Origin: Aldersonia sp. NBC_00410
GTDB lineage: Bacteria > Actinomycetota > Actinomycetes > Mycobacteriales > Mycobacteriaceae
DNA length: 64,000 nt
Assembly (NCBI RefSeq): GCF_026342035.1
Contig: NZ_JAPENM010000006.1
Location: forward strand, 186,001-250,000
Direction: 5' to 3'
Shown here: one piece after another, positions 1 to 8,113 of the stretch
How positions within the stretch are numbered: position 1 is the first letter of the stretch
Layout: the number at the start of each line of letters is the position of its first letter
Position numbers and translations under genes: made by a program
The notes under the pieces: generated by a model
Told to the model about the DNA's origin: nothing
Databases searched by the model: none
Seen by the model: the letters and a program-made list of their open reading frames with translations, nothing else

Positions 1-56
1 AGTTCGCTGGTCAACTGTTCGTTGAGCAGCTTGAGCACATCAGGGTCTCCACGCAT
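1..56 (-). CDS. bfr: Bacterioferritin, N-terminal 18 residues only
   Basis: The reverse strand starts with ATG at 56 and reads MRGDPDVLKLLNEQLTSE before leaving the window. This matches the start of haem-containing bacterioferritin (iron-storage 24-mer; established family knowledge), whose first helix typically begins with GDP-V-LN-L. The rest of the gene lies to the left of the window. The Bfd-type ferredoxin at 906-1088, which in other bacteria reduces and releases iron from bacterioferritin, supports the call. Only the first helix is visible, so the ferroxidase ligands cannot be checked. Confidence 0.8.
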   Translation of the reverse strand, partial: MRGDPDVLKLLNEQLTSE

Positions 57-183
57 GACCGCTCCTCGGGATCATCATGTTCACGTAGCAGCGGGAGGGC
101 TGGTCCCGGATGCCATGTTTCGTTGCCGCCGGGCTGGGGCGGTGATAATAAACCTAGATCAAAACACCGCCGTGGGAGCGCCT

Positions 184-885
184 ATGTCGAACAAACCCGG
201 GACGTCGCCGGACACGTATTCATCCGGCTCGCCGGGCCGAGGTTCATTTGGCCCGCCGGGCCGTGGCCTGCCCTACGTCTTGGCGGCCGATTACCGGATC
301 GACGACATGGCCCGACTGCTCACCACCGTCGGGCACAACCGCGATCAGGTGTTCGAACTCGGGGTCCGGCATCTGGCCATCTACCAGTCGCTGCGCGATC
401 CGAACCGGGTGCTGGTGACGATGGGCATCATGGACCGCAAGCCGCTCGACACACTGTTGCGCTCACCTGCGGTTTTCTCCTGGTTCGACAGCGTCGGCGT
501 CGAGGAGATCCCGCCGCTCTTCGCCGGGGAGCTGATGGAGGAAATCGACCTGGTCGACGACGAAGTGTTCACCGATCCGCCGGGTGGCATTCTCGTTGCC
601 GCGGTGGCGCCGATCCGGGATCTCGACTCGTTGTTGGTCAACGTGCACGACCGGCACCGGCGACTGACCGCGGCCGGTGTGCGCAAGGTCTGGATCTATC
701 GCGCCATCGACGATGGCCACGAGGCAATGGTGCTGCAGGAACTCGACACCATCGGTCACGCGCAGCACTGGATCGACCGGCCGGACTCGGTGGCCGAGTG
801 GATGCGAGGTAACGGTGGGGGGGTCTATCCACCAATATTCGTCGGATCGGCCCGTCATGTATTAAGCTTTGGCAAACCTAAGTAG
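184..885 (+). CDS. Conserved hypothetical protein, 233 aa
   Basis: The frame is open from 22, but ATG at 184 is the better start: it begins MSNKPGTSP, and the residues before it look like untranslated sequence. After a Gly/Pro/Ser-rich stretch (about residues 8-28) comes a mixed alpha/beta protein with no signal peptide or membrane segment. A phrase of the type AADYRIDD starts the folded part. The region around residues 130-200 could be an alpha/beta-barrel-like fold, but this is a guess. It sits between bfr (divergent) and bfd (same strand, 20 bp downstream). I do not recognise the family and assign no function; an iron-linked role would rest on position alone. Confidence 0.7.
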   Translation: MSNKPGTSPDTYSSGSPGRGSFGPPGRGLPYVLAADYRIDDMARLLTTVGHNRDQVFELGVRHLAIYQSLRDPNRVLVTMGIMDRKPLDTLLRSPAVFSWFDSVGVEEIPPLFAGELMEEIDLVDDEVFTDPPGGILVAAVAPIRDLDSLLVNVHDRHRRLTAAGVRKVWIYRAIDDGHEAMVLQELDTIGHAQHWIDRPDSVAEWMRGNGGGVYPPIFVGSARHVLSFGKPK

Positions 886-905
886 CCAACGGTGAAAGAC
901 GCCCG

Positions 906-1088
906 ATGTACGTATGTCTCTGCCATGGAGTGACGAGTCACACCGTGACCGATGCGGTTACGTGCGGTGCCACGACGTCGCGCGAGGTCGCGAACGTGTG
1001 CGGCGCGGGCATGGATTGCGGCCGGTGCAAGCGCACCGTCCGGGCGATCATCGCCGCCACACTCGAGGAACGGGCGTGCGCCGGGTAG
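906..1088 (+). CDS. bfd: Bacterioferritin-associated ferredoxin (Bfd)
   Basis: This 60-residue protein has the complete Bfd-like [2Fe-2S] ligand set: Cys4 and Cys6 (CLC) and Cys38 and Cys41 (CGRC). Cys20 and Cys32 are extra. Bfd proteins bind bacterioferritin and pass electrons to its haem to mobilise stored Fe(III) (known for the family). The length matches the usual 60-70 residues. The divergent bfr start at position 56 gives the expected bfr-bfd linkage, with one unknown gene in between. Expression is probably iron-responsive, but I did not find a convincing iron box by eye. Confidence 0.9.
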   Translation: MYVCLCHGVTSHTVTDAVTCGATTSREVANVCGAGMDCGRCKRTVRAIIAATLEERACAG

Positions 1089-1153
1089 TAGTGTCTGCCG
1101 TCACATGAAGTGCGCCGCCTCGCGGCGCTCCCGCTCGACGGAGGAGACACGGG

Positions 1154-2005
1154 GTGCCGGACGGCAAGGTCGCGCTGGTGACGGGTGCGAGCCGGAGCGT
1201 GGGCAAGGGCATCGCTCTGGGTCTCGGATCGGATGGCTGGACGGTGTATTGCACCGCGCGCGGCCCGGTCGGTTCCGGTGGGCCGCTCGACGAGACCGCG
1301 GCCGAGGTGACCCGCCGCGGTGGCACCGGTATCGCCGTGCAGTGCGATCACCGCGATGATTCCCAGATCGAGCTGCTTTTCGACCGAATCGCCGCCGAGT
1401 GCAGTGGCCTGGGACTCCTGGTCAACAACGTGTGGGCCGCGCCGAAAGGCTTCCACGGTTTCTCCGAGCGATTCTGGGAGAGACCGCTGACCGATTGGGA
1501 CTCGCTGGTCGGTGTGGGTTTGCGCGCACACTATGTCGCCTCGGTGCGCGCTGCAAAGCTGATGGTGGCCCGCGGTTCCGGGCTGATCGTCAACATCTCG
1601 TCGTTCGGCTCGCGCGGGCACCTGCATTCGGTTCTCTACGGCATCGCGAAGGCCGGGCTGGACAAGATGGCCGCCGACATGGCCATCGAACTCGCCGGCA
1701 CCGGGGTCGACACGCTGTCGCTGTGGCCGGGGCTGGTTCGCAATGAGCTGATCGTGGCGAGCGGGCTGACCGACTTCGCTGGATTCTCCTTCGAAAAGGC
1801 CGAGACCCCCGAGTTTCTCGGCCGGGTGCTGGTCGCGCTCGCGAACGATCCGCGGATCGGCGAACTGAGCGGCTCGACAATCGTCACCGCCGAGGCAGGC
1901 GCGCACTACGGCATCACCAACGAGGACGGCACGGCTCCGGAGTCGCATCGCGCGGCGTTCGGCGGCGGCCCCGTTTTCGGCACGGATCGCGTGCTCGGCG
2001 CATAG
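1154..2005 (+). CDS. Short-chain dehydrogenase/reductase, DHRS1-like
   Basis: The 283-residue protein starts at GTG 1154, after a purine-rich GACGGAGGAGAC ribosome site. The N-terminus has the SDR cofactor motif TGASRSVGKG at residues 9-18. The NNVWAAPKG segment stands in place of NNAG, and an active-site YGIAK follows HLHSVL. The TARG after the second strand suggests NADP(H) preference. The NNVWAA variant and the C-terminal region resemble the DHRS1-like subfamily, whose substrates in bacteria are not established. It stands alone: bfd is upstream and galT starts 80 bp downstream. The oxidoreductase call is firm and the substrate is unknown. Confidence 0.87.
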   Translation: MPDGKVALVTGASRSVGKGIALGLGSDGWTVYCTARGPVGSGGPLDETAAEVTRRGGTGIAVQCDHRDDSQIELLFDRIAAECSGLGLLVNNVWAAPKGFHGFSERFWERPLTDWDSLVGVGLRAHYVASVRAAKLMVARGSGLIVNISSFGSRGHLHSVLYGIAKAGLDKMAADMAIELAGTGVDTLSLWPGLVRNELIVASGLTDFAGFSFEKAETPEFLGRVLVALANDPRIGELSGSTIVTAEAGAHYGITNEDGTAPESHRAAFGGGPVFGTDRVLGA

Positions 2006-2085
2006 CTGCGAACACCCCCTTTCGCGCGGCCGGTCCGTTAGTGTCGTTTGCGATGGCCCCCCACGGTGCGGCGGAAGGGCACGCG

Positions 2086-3162
2086 ATGTATCGGACACGG
2101 CGAAAGCTGGCCGACGGTAGGGAAATTCTCTACTTCGACGCCATCCCGACCGAGCGAAATGCAGCCGACCAGCGCGATCTGCCGTCGACCACCACACACT
2201 CGCAAGCCCGTTACGATGCTCTCCTCGGAGAGTGGGTGGTGATCGCCTCGCACCGGCAGAGCCGCACCTTCCTGCCGCCTGCCGATCAGTGCCCGCTGTG
2301 CCCTTCCACGGACGATCGGTTCACCGAAATCCCCGAGCACAGCTACGAAGTCGTCTGTTTCGAGAACCGTTTCCCCTCGCTGTCCACGGCCCAGGCGGAG
2401 TTCGCCGAGTACGTCACCGGAGCGCCGTTGGCGTTGCTGCGCAACGGTTTCGGCCGATGCGAGGTGTTGTGCTTCACCAGCGACCATGCGGCCAATTTCG
2501 CCGAACTCGAACCGGAGCGAGTCCGGCTCGTGGTGGATGCATGGGCCGATCGCACCGCGGAACTGAGCGCGATCGACGGTGTGGAACAAGTCTTCTGCTT
2601 CGAGAACCACGGCGAGGAAATCGGCGTGACGCTCTCTCATCCGCACGGTCAGATCTACGCCTATCCGTTCATCACGCCCCGCGCGCAGAAGATCGCGGCC
2701 AGTGTCGCGCGGTATCGAGAGCAGCGCGACGGCAACCTGTTCGAGGATTTTCTCGCTGCCGAGCGGGCCGCCGGAATCCGGGTCGTGCAGTCCAACGAGC
2801 ACTGGACCGCGTTCGTGCCGCCTGCCGCGCGTTGGCCCTACGAGGTGCAGTTGTTCCCGAACCGTCAGGTCGCCGACATACCCGATCTCGACGACGCCGA
2901 GCGCGATGCATTCGCCGAGATCTACCTCGACGTTCAGCGGCGCTTCGCGCGACGGTTTCCCGACCCGATGCCGTATATCGCGGCGTGGAATCAGGCGCCC
3001 GCGGGTCATCGCGATAGCTGGTGGCTGCACCTGCAGCTGTTCTCCATCCGGCGGGCGCCGGGAAAGCTCAAGTACCTCGCCGGCTCGGAGTCGGGCATGA
3101 ACGTCTTCATCAACGACACCACACCCGAGGACGTCGCTGCCGAGTTGCGGGATGTTCGATGA
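2086..3162 (+). CDS. galT: Galactose-1-phosphate uridylyltransferase
   Basis: This is the Leloir-pathway enzyme that exchanges UMP between UDP-glucose and galactose-1-phosphate. The frame opens at GTG 2041, but ATG 2086 is preferred because GGAAGGG lies about 7 nt upstream; the product is then 358 aa. The catalytic H-x-H-x-Q motif is present as SHPHGQ (nucleophile His187), following FENHGEEIG. The zinc-type CPLC pair (near residue 70) is also visible. The gene overlaps galK by ATGA (3159-3162), so the two are translationally coupled, and a sugar symporter follows. Together these form a galactose uptake and catabolism operon. Confidence 0.95.
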   Translation: MYRTRRKLADGREILYFDAIPTERNAADQRDLPSTTTHSQARYDALLGEWVVIASHRQSRTFLPPADQCPLCPSTDDRFTEIPEHSYEVVCFENRFPSLSTAQAEFAEYVTGAPLALLRNGFGRCEVLCFTSDHAANFAELEPERVRLVVDAWADRTAELSAIDGVEQVFCFENHGEEIGVTLSHPHGQIYAYPFITPRAQKIAASVARYREQRDGNLFEDFLAAERAAGIRVVQSNEHWTAFVPPAARWPYEVQLFPNRQVADIPDLDDAERDAFAEIYLDVQRRFARRFPDPMPYIAAWNQAPAGHRDSWWLHLQLFSIRRAPGKLKYLAGSESGMNVFINDTTPEDVAAELRDVR

Positions 3163-4325
3163 ATACAGGAGCGGAGCCTGCGGAGCGACCCACGAGCGCG
3201 CTCGAGAGCTACCGCGAGGTTTACGGCACAGCGCCGGACGGCTCGTGGGCAGCACCGGGGCGGGTCAACATCATCGGCGAGCACACCGACTACAACAACG
3301 GCTACGTGCTCCCCATCGCGCTACCGCACGTTGCGACGTGCGCGGTGGGCGTGACCGATGCCGACGTGGTCCGGGTGGCTTCGCTACAGAAGCCCGGTGA
3401 GGTGGTCTCCGTCGAACTGGCGCGGCTGGCGGACAACGACGTGGCGGGCTGGGCTCGCTACCTCCTCGGTGTGGTGCACGAATACCGGCAACGCGGCCAC
3501 CCGATCGGCGGTCTGGACCTGCTGCTCGACGGTGCCGTTCCGGTCGGCGCCGGTCTCTCCTCGTCGGCGGCCATCGAATGCTCGATCGCGGTGGCTGCGC
3601 GAGACCTGTTCGGACTCAAGGTTTCCGACGATGATCTCATTTCGATCGCGGTCGCCGCGGAGAACGACTACGTCGGTGCCCCGACCGGCAGGCTCGATCA
3701 GTCCGCGTCGATGCTTTGCACGGCGGGTTGTGCGCTGTTCCTCGACGTCGGCACGGGGGAACGGGCGCAGGTTCCCTTCGATCTCGCCGCCGCCGGACTG
3801 GCCTTGCTCGTCATCGACACGAACACCCCGCACCGTCTGGTTGCGGGGGAGTACGCACAGCGGCGCAAGCAGTGCGAGCAGGCCGCTGCCGCGCTCGGGG
3901 TCGCCTCGCTGCGTGAGATCGCAGATGTCGCTGCGCTCGAGCCACTCGACGGGGTGCTGTTGCAGCGAGCCCGGCACGTGGTGAGCGAGAATGCCCGGGT
4001 ACTCGAGGTGGTCGATTTGTTGCGTTCGGACCAAGATCCGAGAACTATCGGGCCGAATCTCACCGCAAGCCATGCATCCCTGCGGGATGATTTCGCAGTG
4101 TCGACCATTCAATTGGATACCGCGGTGGAAACCGCGCTCGAGGCGGGCGCGTTCGGTGCCCGCATGGTCGGCGGTGGATTCGGTGGCAGCGCGATCGCTC
4201 TGGTCGACACCGATCGGACCCACGCCACAGTGGATGCGGTGCTGCGGCGCTTCGCCGCCGCCGACTTCATCGCACCGCGAACATTCGTCGCGATCCCGTC
4301 CGCGGGTGCGCGCCGACTGACCTGA
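3159..4325 (+). CDS. galK: Galactokinase
   Basis: The 388-residue GHMP kinase phosphorylates galactose at C1 using ATP. The galactokinase signature GRVNIIGEHTDYNNGY begins at residue 34. The GHMP ATP-binding loop PVGAGLSSSAA and the C-terminal GGGFGGSAIAL motif are intact. The start is the ATG that overlaps the galT stop by four bases. A longer in-frame extension up to 3021 runs inside galT and is rejected. The symporter gene begins 31 bp downstream behind GAAGGAG. No frame damage is visible. Product and pathway are clear from motifs and from the galT-galK pairing. Confidence 0.95.
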   Translation: MNTGAEPAERPTSALESYREVYGTAPDGSWAAPGRVNIIGEHTDYNNGYVLPIALPHVATCAVGVTDADVVRVASLQKPGEVVSVELARLADNDVAGWARYLLGVVHEYRQRGHPIGGLDLLLDGAVPVGAGLSSSAAIECSIAVAARDLFGLKVSDDDLISIAVAAENDYVGAPTGRLDQSASMLCTAGCALFLDVGTGERAQVPFDLAAAGLALLVIDTNTPHRLVAGEYAQRRKQCEQAAAALGVASLREIADVAALEPLDGVLLQRARHVVSENARVLEVVDLLRSDQDPRTIGPNLTASHASLRDDFAVSTIQLDTAVETALEAGAFGARMVGGGFGGSAIALVDTDRTHATVDAVLRRFAAADFIAPRTFVAIPSAGARRLT

Positions 4326-4356
4326 TCGAACACGGCCGACGCGCGAAGGAGATTCG

Positions 4357-6042
4357 ATGACGCTAGCAGCCGAGAGCACCCTGCGACTCGATGCGCAATT
4401 CGTCGATTACTCGCTGGTGGCACTCTATTTCGTCTTCGTGATGGGCATCGGGTTCATAGCCCGTTCGCGCATCTCGTCGAGTATCGACTTCTTCCTCTCG
4501 GGCCGGTCGTTGCCTGCCTGGGTGACCGGTCTGGCCTTCATTTCGGCCAACCTGGGCGCCGTCGAGATCATGGGCATGTCGGCAAACGGCGCCCAGTACG
4601 GCATGCCGACGATGCACTACTTCTGGATCGGCGCGGTGCCCGCGATGCTGTTCCTCGGTGTCGTGATGATGCCGTTCTACTACGGCTCGAAAGTGCGCAG
4701 CGTTCCCGAGTTCATGCGCCGCCGCTTCGGCACCGGCGCGCACCTGGTGAACGCGCTGAGCTTCGCGATCGCCCAGGTGCTCATCGCGGGCGTGAACCTC
4801 TACCTGCTCGGCACCATCGTCAACGTGTTGCTCGGCTGGTCACTATGGGTTTCGGTGATCGTGGCCGCCATCATCGTGCTGTCTTACATCACCCTCGGCG
4901 GCCTGTCCGCCGCGATCTACAACGAGGTGCTGCAGTTCTTCATCATCGTCGCGGCGCTGCTGCCGTTGACCCTCGTCGGTCTGCACAAGGTCGGTGGTTG
5001 GCAGGGACTGTCGGACAAGGTGAGCGCCGGCCCCGGCGGTCCCGAACAGATGTCCTCGTGGCCCGGCAACGAACTGAGCGGGTTCGAGAACGACTTCCTG
5101 TCCGTGTTCGGCATCGTGTTCGGCCTCGGCTTCGTGCTCTCCTTCGGCTACTGGACGACCAACTTCGTCGAGGTGCAACGCGCCATGGCTTCCGATTCCA
5201 TGTCGGCCGCCCGGCGTACGCCGATCATCGGTTCCTTCCCGAAGATGTTCATTCCGTTCATCGTCGTGATCCCGGGCATGATCGCCGCTGTCCTGGTACC
5301 GGAGATGATCGACTACAAGGCCGACCCAGCCGCGCATCCGGACGTGAAGTACAACGACTCGATCCTGTACCTGATGAAGGACGTGCTACCCAACGGCATC
5401 CTCGGTGTCGCGATCGCCGGTCTGCTGGCGGCGTTCATGGCGGGCATGGCCGCGAACATCTCGGCCTTCAACACGGTGTTCTCCTACGACTTGTGGCAGC
5501 AGTACATCGTGAAGCACAAGCCGGACGACTATTACCTGCGGATCGGGCGTCTCGCCACGGTCGGCGCGACGGTCATCGCGATCTTCACCGCCTACATCGC
5601 GTCGAGTTACAGCAACCTGATGGACTATCTGCAGCAGTTGTTCAGCTTCTTCAACGCGCCACTGTTCGCCACGTTCATCCTCGGTATGTTCTGGAAACGC
5701 ATGAGCGCCACCGCCGGTTGGGTCGGCCTCGTCTCCGGAACGCTGTCGGCGATCACGGTATTCGTCCTGCACGAGAACGAAGTGTTCACCCTGTCCGGTC
5801 AGGGCTCGAGTTTCGTCGCCGCGGGCGTGGCCTTCGTCGTCGATATCACGGTCAGCGTGATTGTGACCATGTACACGTCGCCGAAGCCGGCGGCAGAATT
5901 GGTGGGCCTGGTGTACTCCGAGACGCCGAGGGAAAGCCTGCGCGACGCGAACGCAGATACCGAGAAGTGGTGGCAGTCGCCGACCAAGCTGGCGCTGATT
6001 TCCCTGATCATGGTGACCGCACTGAACATCATCTTCTGGTGA
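4357..6042 (+). CDS. Sodium:solute (galactose-type) symporter, SSS family
   Basis: This 561-residue, very hydrophobic protein has about 14 predicted membrane segments. It carries SSS/SGLT-type features: FFLSGRSLPAW after the first helix, GLAFISANLGAVEIMGMSA in the next, and FFNAPLFATFILGMFWKR near two-thirds of the length. Family members couple sugar or solute import to sodium. Its place directly after galTK, with a GAAGGAG site and 31 bp spacing, makes galactose the most likely substrate, which is inference. A small membrane protein follows 31 bp downstream. The residue-level sodium site was not verified. Confidence 0.9.
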   Translation: MTLAAESTLRLDAQFVDYSLVALYFVFVMGIGFIARSRISSSIDFFLSGRSLPAWVTGLAFISANLGAVEIMGMSANGAQYGMPTMHYFWIGAVPAMLFLGVVMMPFYYGSKVRSVPEFMRRRFGTGAHLVNALSFAIAQVLIAGVNLYLLGTIVNVLLGWSLWVSVIVAAIIVLSYITLGGLSAAIYNEVLQFFIIVAALLPLTLVGLHKVGGWQGLSDKVSAGPGGPEQMSSWPGNELSGFENDFLSVFGIVFGLGFVLSFGYWTTNFVEVQRAMASDSMSAARRTPIIGSFPKMFIPFIVVIPGMIAAVLVPEMIDYKADPAAHPDVKYNDSILYLMKDVLPNGILGVAIAGLLAAFMAGMAANISAFNTVFSYDLWQQYIVKHKPDDYYLRIGRLATVGATVIAIFTAYIASSYSNLMDYLQQLFSFFNAPLFATFILGMFWKRMSATAGWVGLVSGTLSAITVFVLHENEVFTLSGQGSSFVAAGVAFVVDITVSVIVTMYTSPKPAAELVGLVYSETPRESLRDANADTEKWWQSPTKLALISLIMVTALNIIFW

Positions 6043-6073
6043 CCCGACCGATGCCGAATCGAGGAGGACCGTC

Positions 6074-6418
6074 ATGACGAGTCCGCACGAACATGTCGAA
6101 GTAAAGAAGCAGTCGGCGGGTCTGTTCGATATCCGCAACATCATCGGCTCGCTCATACTGATCTACGGCGTAGTGCTGGTGATCATGGGTCTGGTCAACG
6201 ACTCCGAGGAGGATCTCGCGCCTGCCGACGGCTTCAACATCAACCTGTGGGCTGGTCTCGGGATGGTCCTGCTCGGCCTGTTCTTCATCATCTGGTGCTA
6301 TCTGCGGCCAGTGGTCGTGCAGACCACCGAGGTGGTGGTGGATGACGACACCGGTGCGGAGCACGTTATCGAAACCGCGGTGGGCGACGAGGTTCCCGGG
6401 GAGCGGAAGGCAGATTGA
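6074..6418 (+). CDS. Small two-helix membrane protein, symporter partner
   Basis: This 114-aa protein has two clear transmembrane helices (about residues 24-40 and 60-78). A short acidic loop lies between them, and the charged, hydrophilic tail is VVVDDDTGAEHVIETAV-like. The start is ATG 6074, 10 nt after GAGGAGG. The gene sits between the SSS symporter (31 bp upstream) and an acyl-CoA ligase (7 bp downstream), so it is probably translated from the same mRNA. I infer an accessory role in symporter assembly or activity from adjacency only; no catalytic motif is visible. Confidence 0.75.
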   Translation: MTSPHEHVEVKKQSAGLFDIRNIIGSLILIYGVVLVIMGLVNDSEEDLAPADGFNINLWAGLGMVLLGLFFIIWCYLRPVVVQTTEVVVDDDTGAEHVIETAVGDEVPGERKAD

Positions 6419-6425
6419 GGCCGTC

Positions 6426-8060
6426 ATGTTGAGCACGATGCAAGACGAGCCGCTGTCGCTGGCCACGCTGCTCCGCTACGGAACCACATTTCATTCCACC
6501 GCCGAGGTGGTCACCTGGACCGGTGCCGGGTCCCGCACGATCAACTTCGGCGAACTTGGGTCTCAGTCGGCCCGGCTGGCGAACGCACTGCGCCGGCTCG
6601 GGGTGGGTGAGAGCGACCGTGTCGGGACGTTCATGTGGAACAACGCCGAACACATGACCGCCTATGGTGCGGTGCCCGCGATGGGCGCGGTGCTGCACAC
6701 GCTCAACATCCGGCTGTTCCCGGCGCAGTTGGTGTTCGTGGCCAACCATGCCGAGGACAAGGTGGTGATCGTCGACGGCACACTCGTCCCACTGTTCGCG
6801 AAGTATCTGCCCGAGCTGACGACGGTCCGCCACGTCCTCGTCGCCAACGGTGATCCCGCGTCGCTGGAGGCTCCCGCCGGAGTCGAAGTGCACTCCTACG
6901 AGGAGGTGCTCGCGGCCGAATCCGACGAGTACGACTGGCCGGTGATCGACGAACGTGCCGCGGCAGCAATGTGTTACACGTCGGGAACCACGGGCGACCC
7001 GAAGGGCGTCGCCTACTCGCATCGGTCGATGTGGCTGCACTCGATGCAGGTGTGCACCACCAACGGGATGAATCTGTCCGGCGCGGACCGCACGCTGGCG
7101 ATCGTGCCGATGTTCCACGCGATGTCGTGGGGCCTGCCGCACGCCGCGCTCATGGTCGGCGCGTCTCTGGTGATGCCGGACCGCTTCCTGCAGCCGGAGC
7201 CGATCGCACAGATCCTCGCCGCCGAGAAACCGACCTTCGCGGCGGCGGTGCCCACGATCTGGCAGGGCCTGCTGCATCACCTGGACGAGCACCCGCAGGA
7301 CATCTCGCATTTGCGCGAGGTGGTGGTCGGTGGGTCGGCTGCGCCGCCGTCGCTGATGCATGCCTTCGAAGAGCGATATGGGGTCAAGGTGCTGCACGCC
7401 TGGGGGATGACCGAGACCTCGCCACTCGGCAGTGTCGCGCGTCCGCCGGCGGGTCTGGAGTCGGAGCAGGCCTGGGCCTACCGCTACACCCAGGGCCGGT
7501 TCCCGGCGAGCGTGCAGGCCCGGATCGTCGACGAGGTCGAGGGCGTGCAGCCCAACGACGGGGAAGCGGTCGGCGAAGTCGAGGTGCGCGGTCCGTGGAT
7601 CACCGCCTCGTACTACTCGCCCGACGGCGCGCAGATCGATCCGTCGAAGTTCGACGACGGTTGGCTGCGCACCGGTGACGTCGGAAAGATCACCCCGGAC
7701 GGCTACCTGACCCTGGTCGACCGGTCCAAAGACATCATCAAGTCGGGCGGGGAGTGGATCTCTTCTGTCGATTTGGAGAACGCGGTGATGTCGCACAAAG
7801 GCGTCGCGGAGGCGGCGGTGATCGGCGTGCCGGACGACAAGTGGGACGAGCGTCCCCTGGTGGTAGCGGTCATCGAGGAGGGCAGTGTCACCCCCGAGCA
7901 GCTGCGCGAGTTCCTCGACGAGAAGGTCGCGCATTGGCAGTTGCCCGAACGGTGGGCGATCGTCAGCGAGGTGCCCAAGACCAGTGTCGGCAAGTTCGAC
8001 AAGAAGCGGATCCGGGAGCTCTACGGCAACGGCGAGCTCGACATCGTCACCTTCGACTAG
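6426..8060 (+). CDS. Long-chain/medium-chain acyl-CoA ligase (FadD type)
   Basis: The 544-residue ANL-superfamily enzyme activates a fatty acid to acyl-AMP and then acyl-CoA. The P-loop YTSGTTGDPKGV is at residues about 184-195. The HAWGMTET motif, the GWLRTGDVG hinge motif and the C-terminal SVGKFDKK with the adenylation lysine are all present. The open frame extends upstream to 6342 over the preceding gene; ATG 6426, or MQDEPLS four codons later, is the likely start. It probably shares the galactose operon transcript but has no obvious galactose role. The substrate chain length cannot be read from the sequence. Confidence 0.9.
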   Translation: MLSTMQDEPLSLATLLRYGTTFHSTAEVVTWTGAGSRTINFGELGSQSARLANALRRLGVGESDRVGTFMWNNAEHMTAYGAVPAMGAVLHTLNIRLFPAQLVFVANHAEDKVVIVDGTLVPLFAKYLPELTTVRHVLVANGDPASLEAPAGVEVHSYEEVLAAESDEYDWPVIDERAAAAMCYTSGTTGDPKGVAYSHRSMWLHSMQVCTTNGMNLSGADRTLAIVPMFHAMSWGLPHAALMVGASLVMPDRFLQPEPIAQILAAEKPTFAAAVPTIWQGLLHHLDEHPQDISHLREVVVGGSAAPPSLMHAFEERYGVKVLHAWGMTETSPLGSVARPPAGLESEQAWAYRYTQGRFPASVQARIVDEVEGVQPNDGEAVGEVEVRGPWITASYYSPDGAQIDPSKFDDGWLRTGDVGKITPDGYLTLVDRSKDIIKSGGEWISSVDLENAVMSHKGVAEAAVIGVPDDKWDERPLVVAVIEEGSVTPEQLREFLDEKVAHWQLPERWAIVSEVPKTSVGKFDKKRIRELYGNGELDIVTFD

Positions 8061-8064
8061 GCCG

Positions 8065-8113
8065 GTCTACTCCTCGATATCCATCTCGGTGTCTACTCCT
8101 CGATATCCATCTC
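8065..8113. repeat. 23-bp direct repeat, 26-bp period, at a gene tail
   Basis: The 23-nt unit at 8065-8087 recurs identically at 8091-8113 with three bases (ggt) between the copies. The second copy contains the C-terminal codons (MDIEE and stop) of the reverse-strand ligase 8093-9748. The first copy is an untranslated duplicate just past the stop, so the tail of the gene has been duplicated in tandem. This looks like a slippage duplication with no coding effect. It lies between two convergent ligase genes. Confidence 0.9.

Noticed and set aside
938-2197. Long open reading frame on the reverse strand over the SDR gene
   Set aside because: It is antisense to a clear SDR and the start of galT, with His/Arg/Asp-rich composition and no motif.
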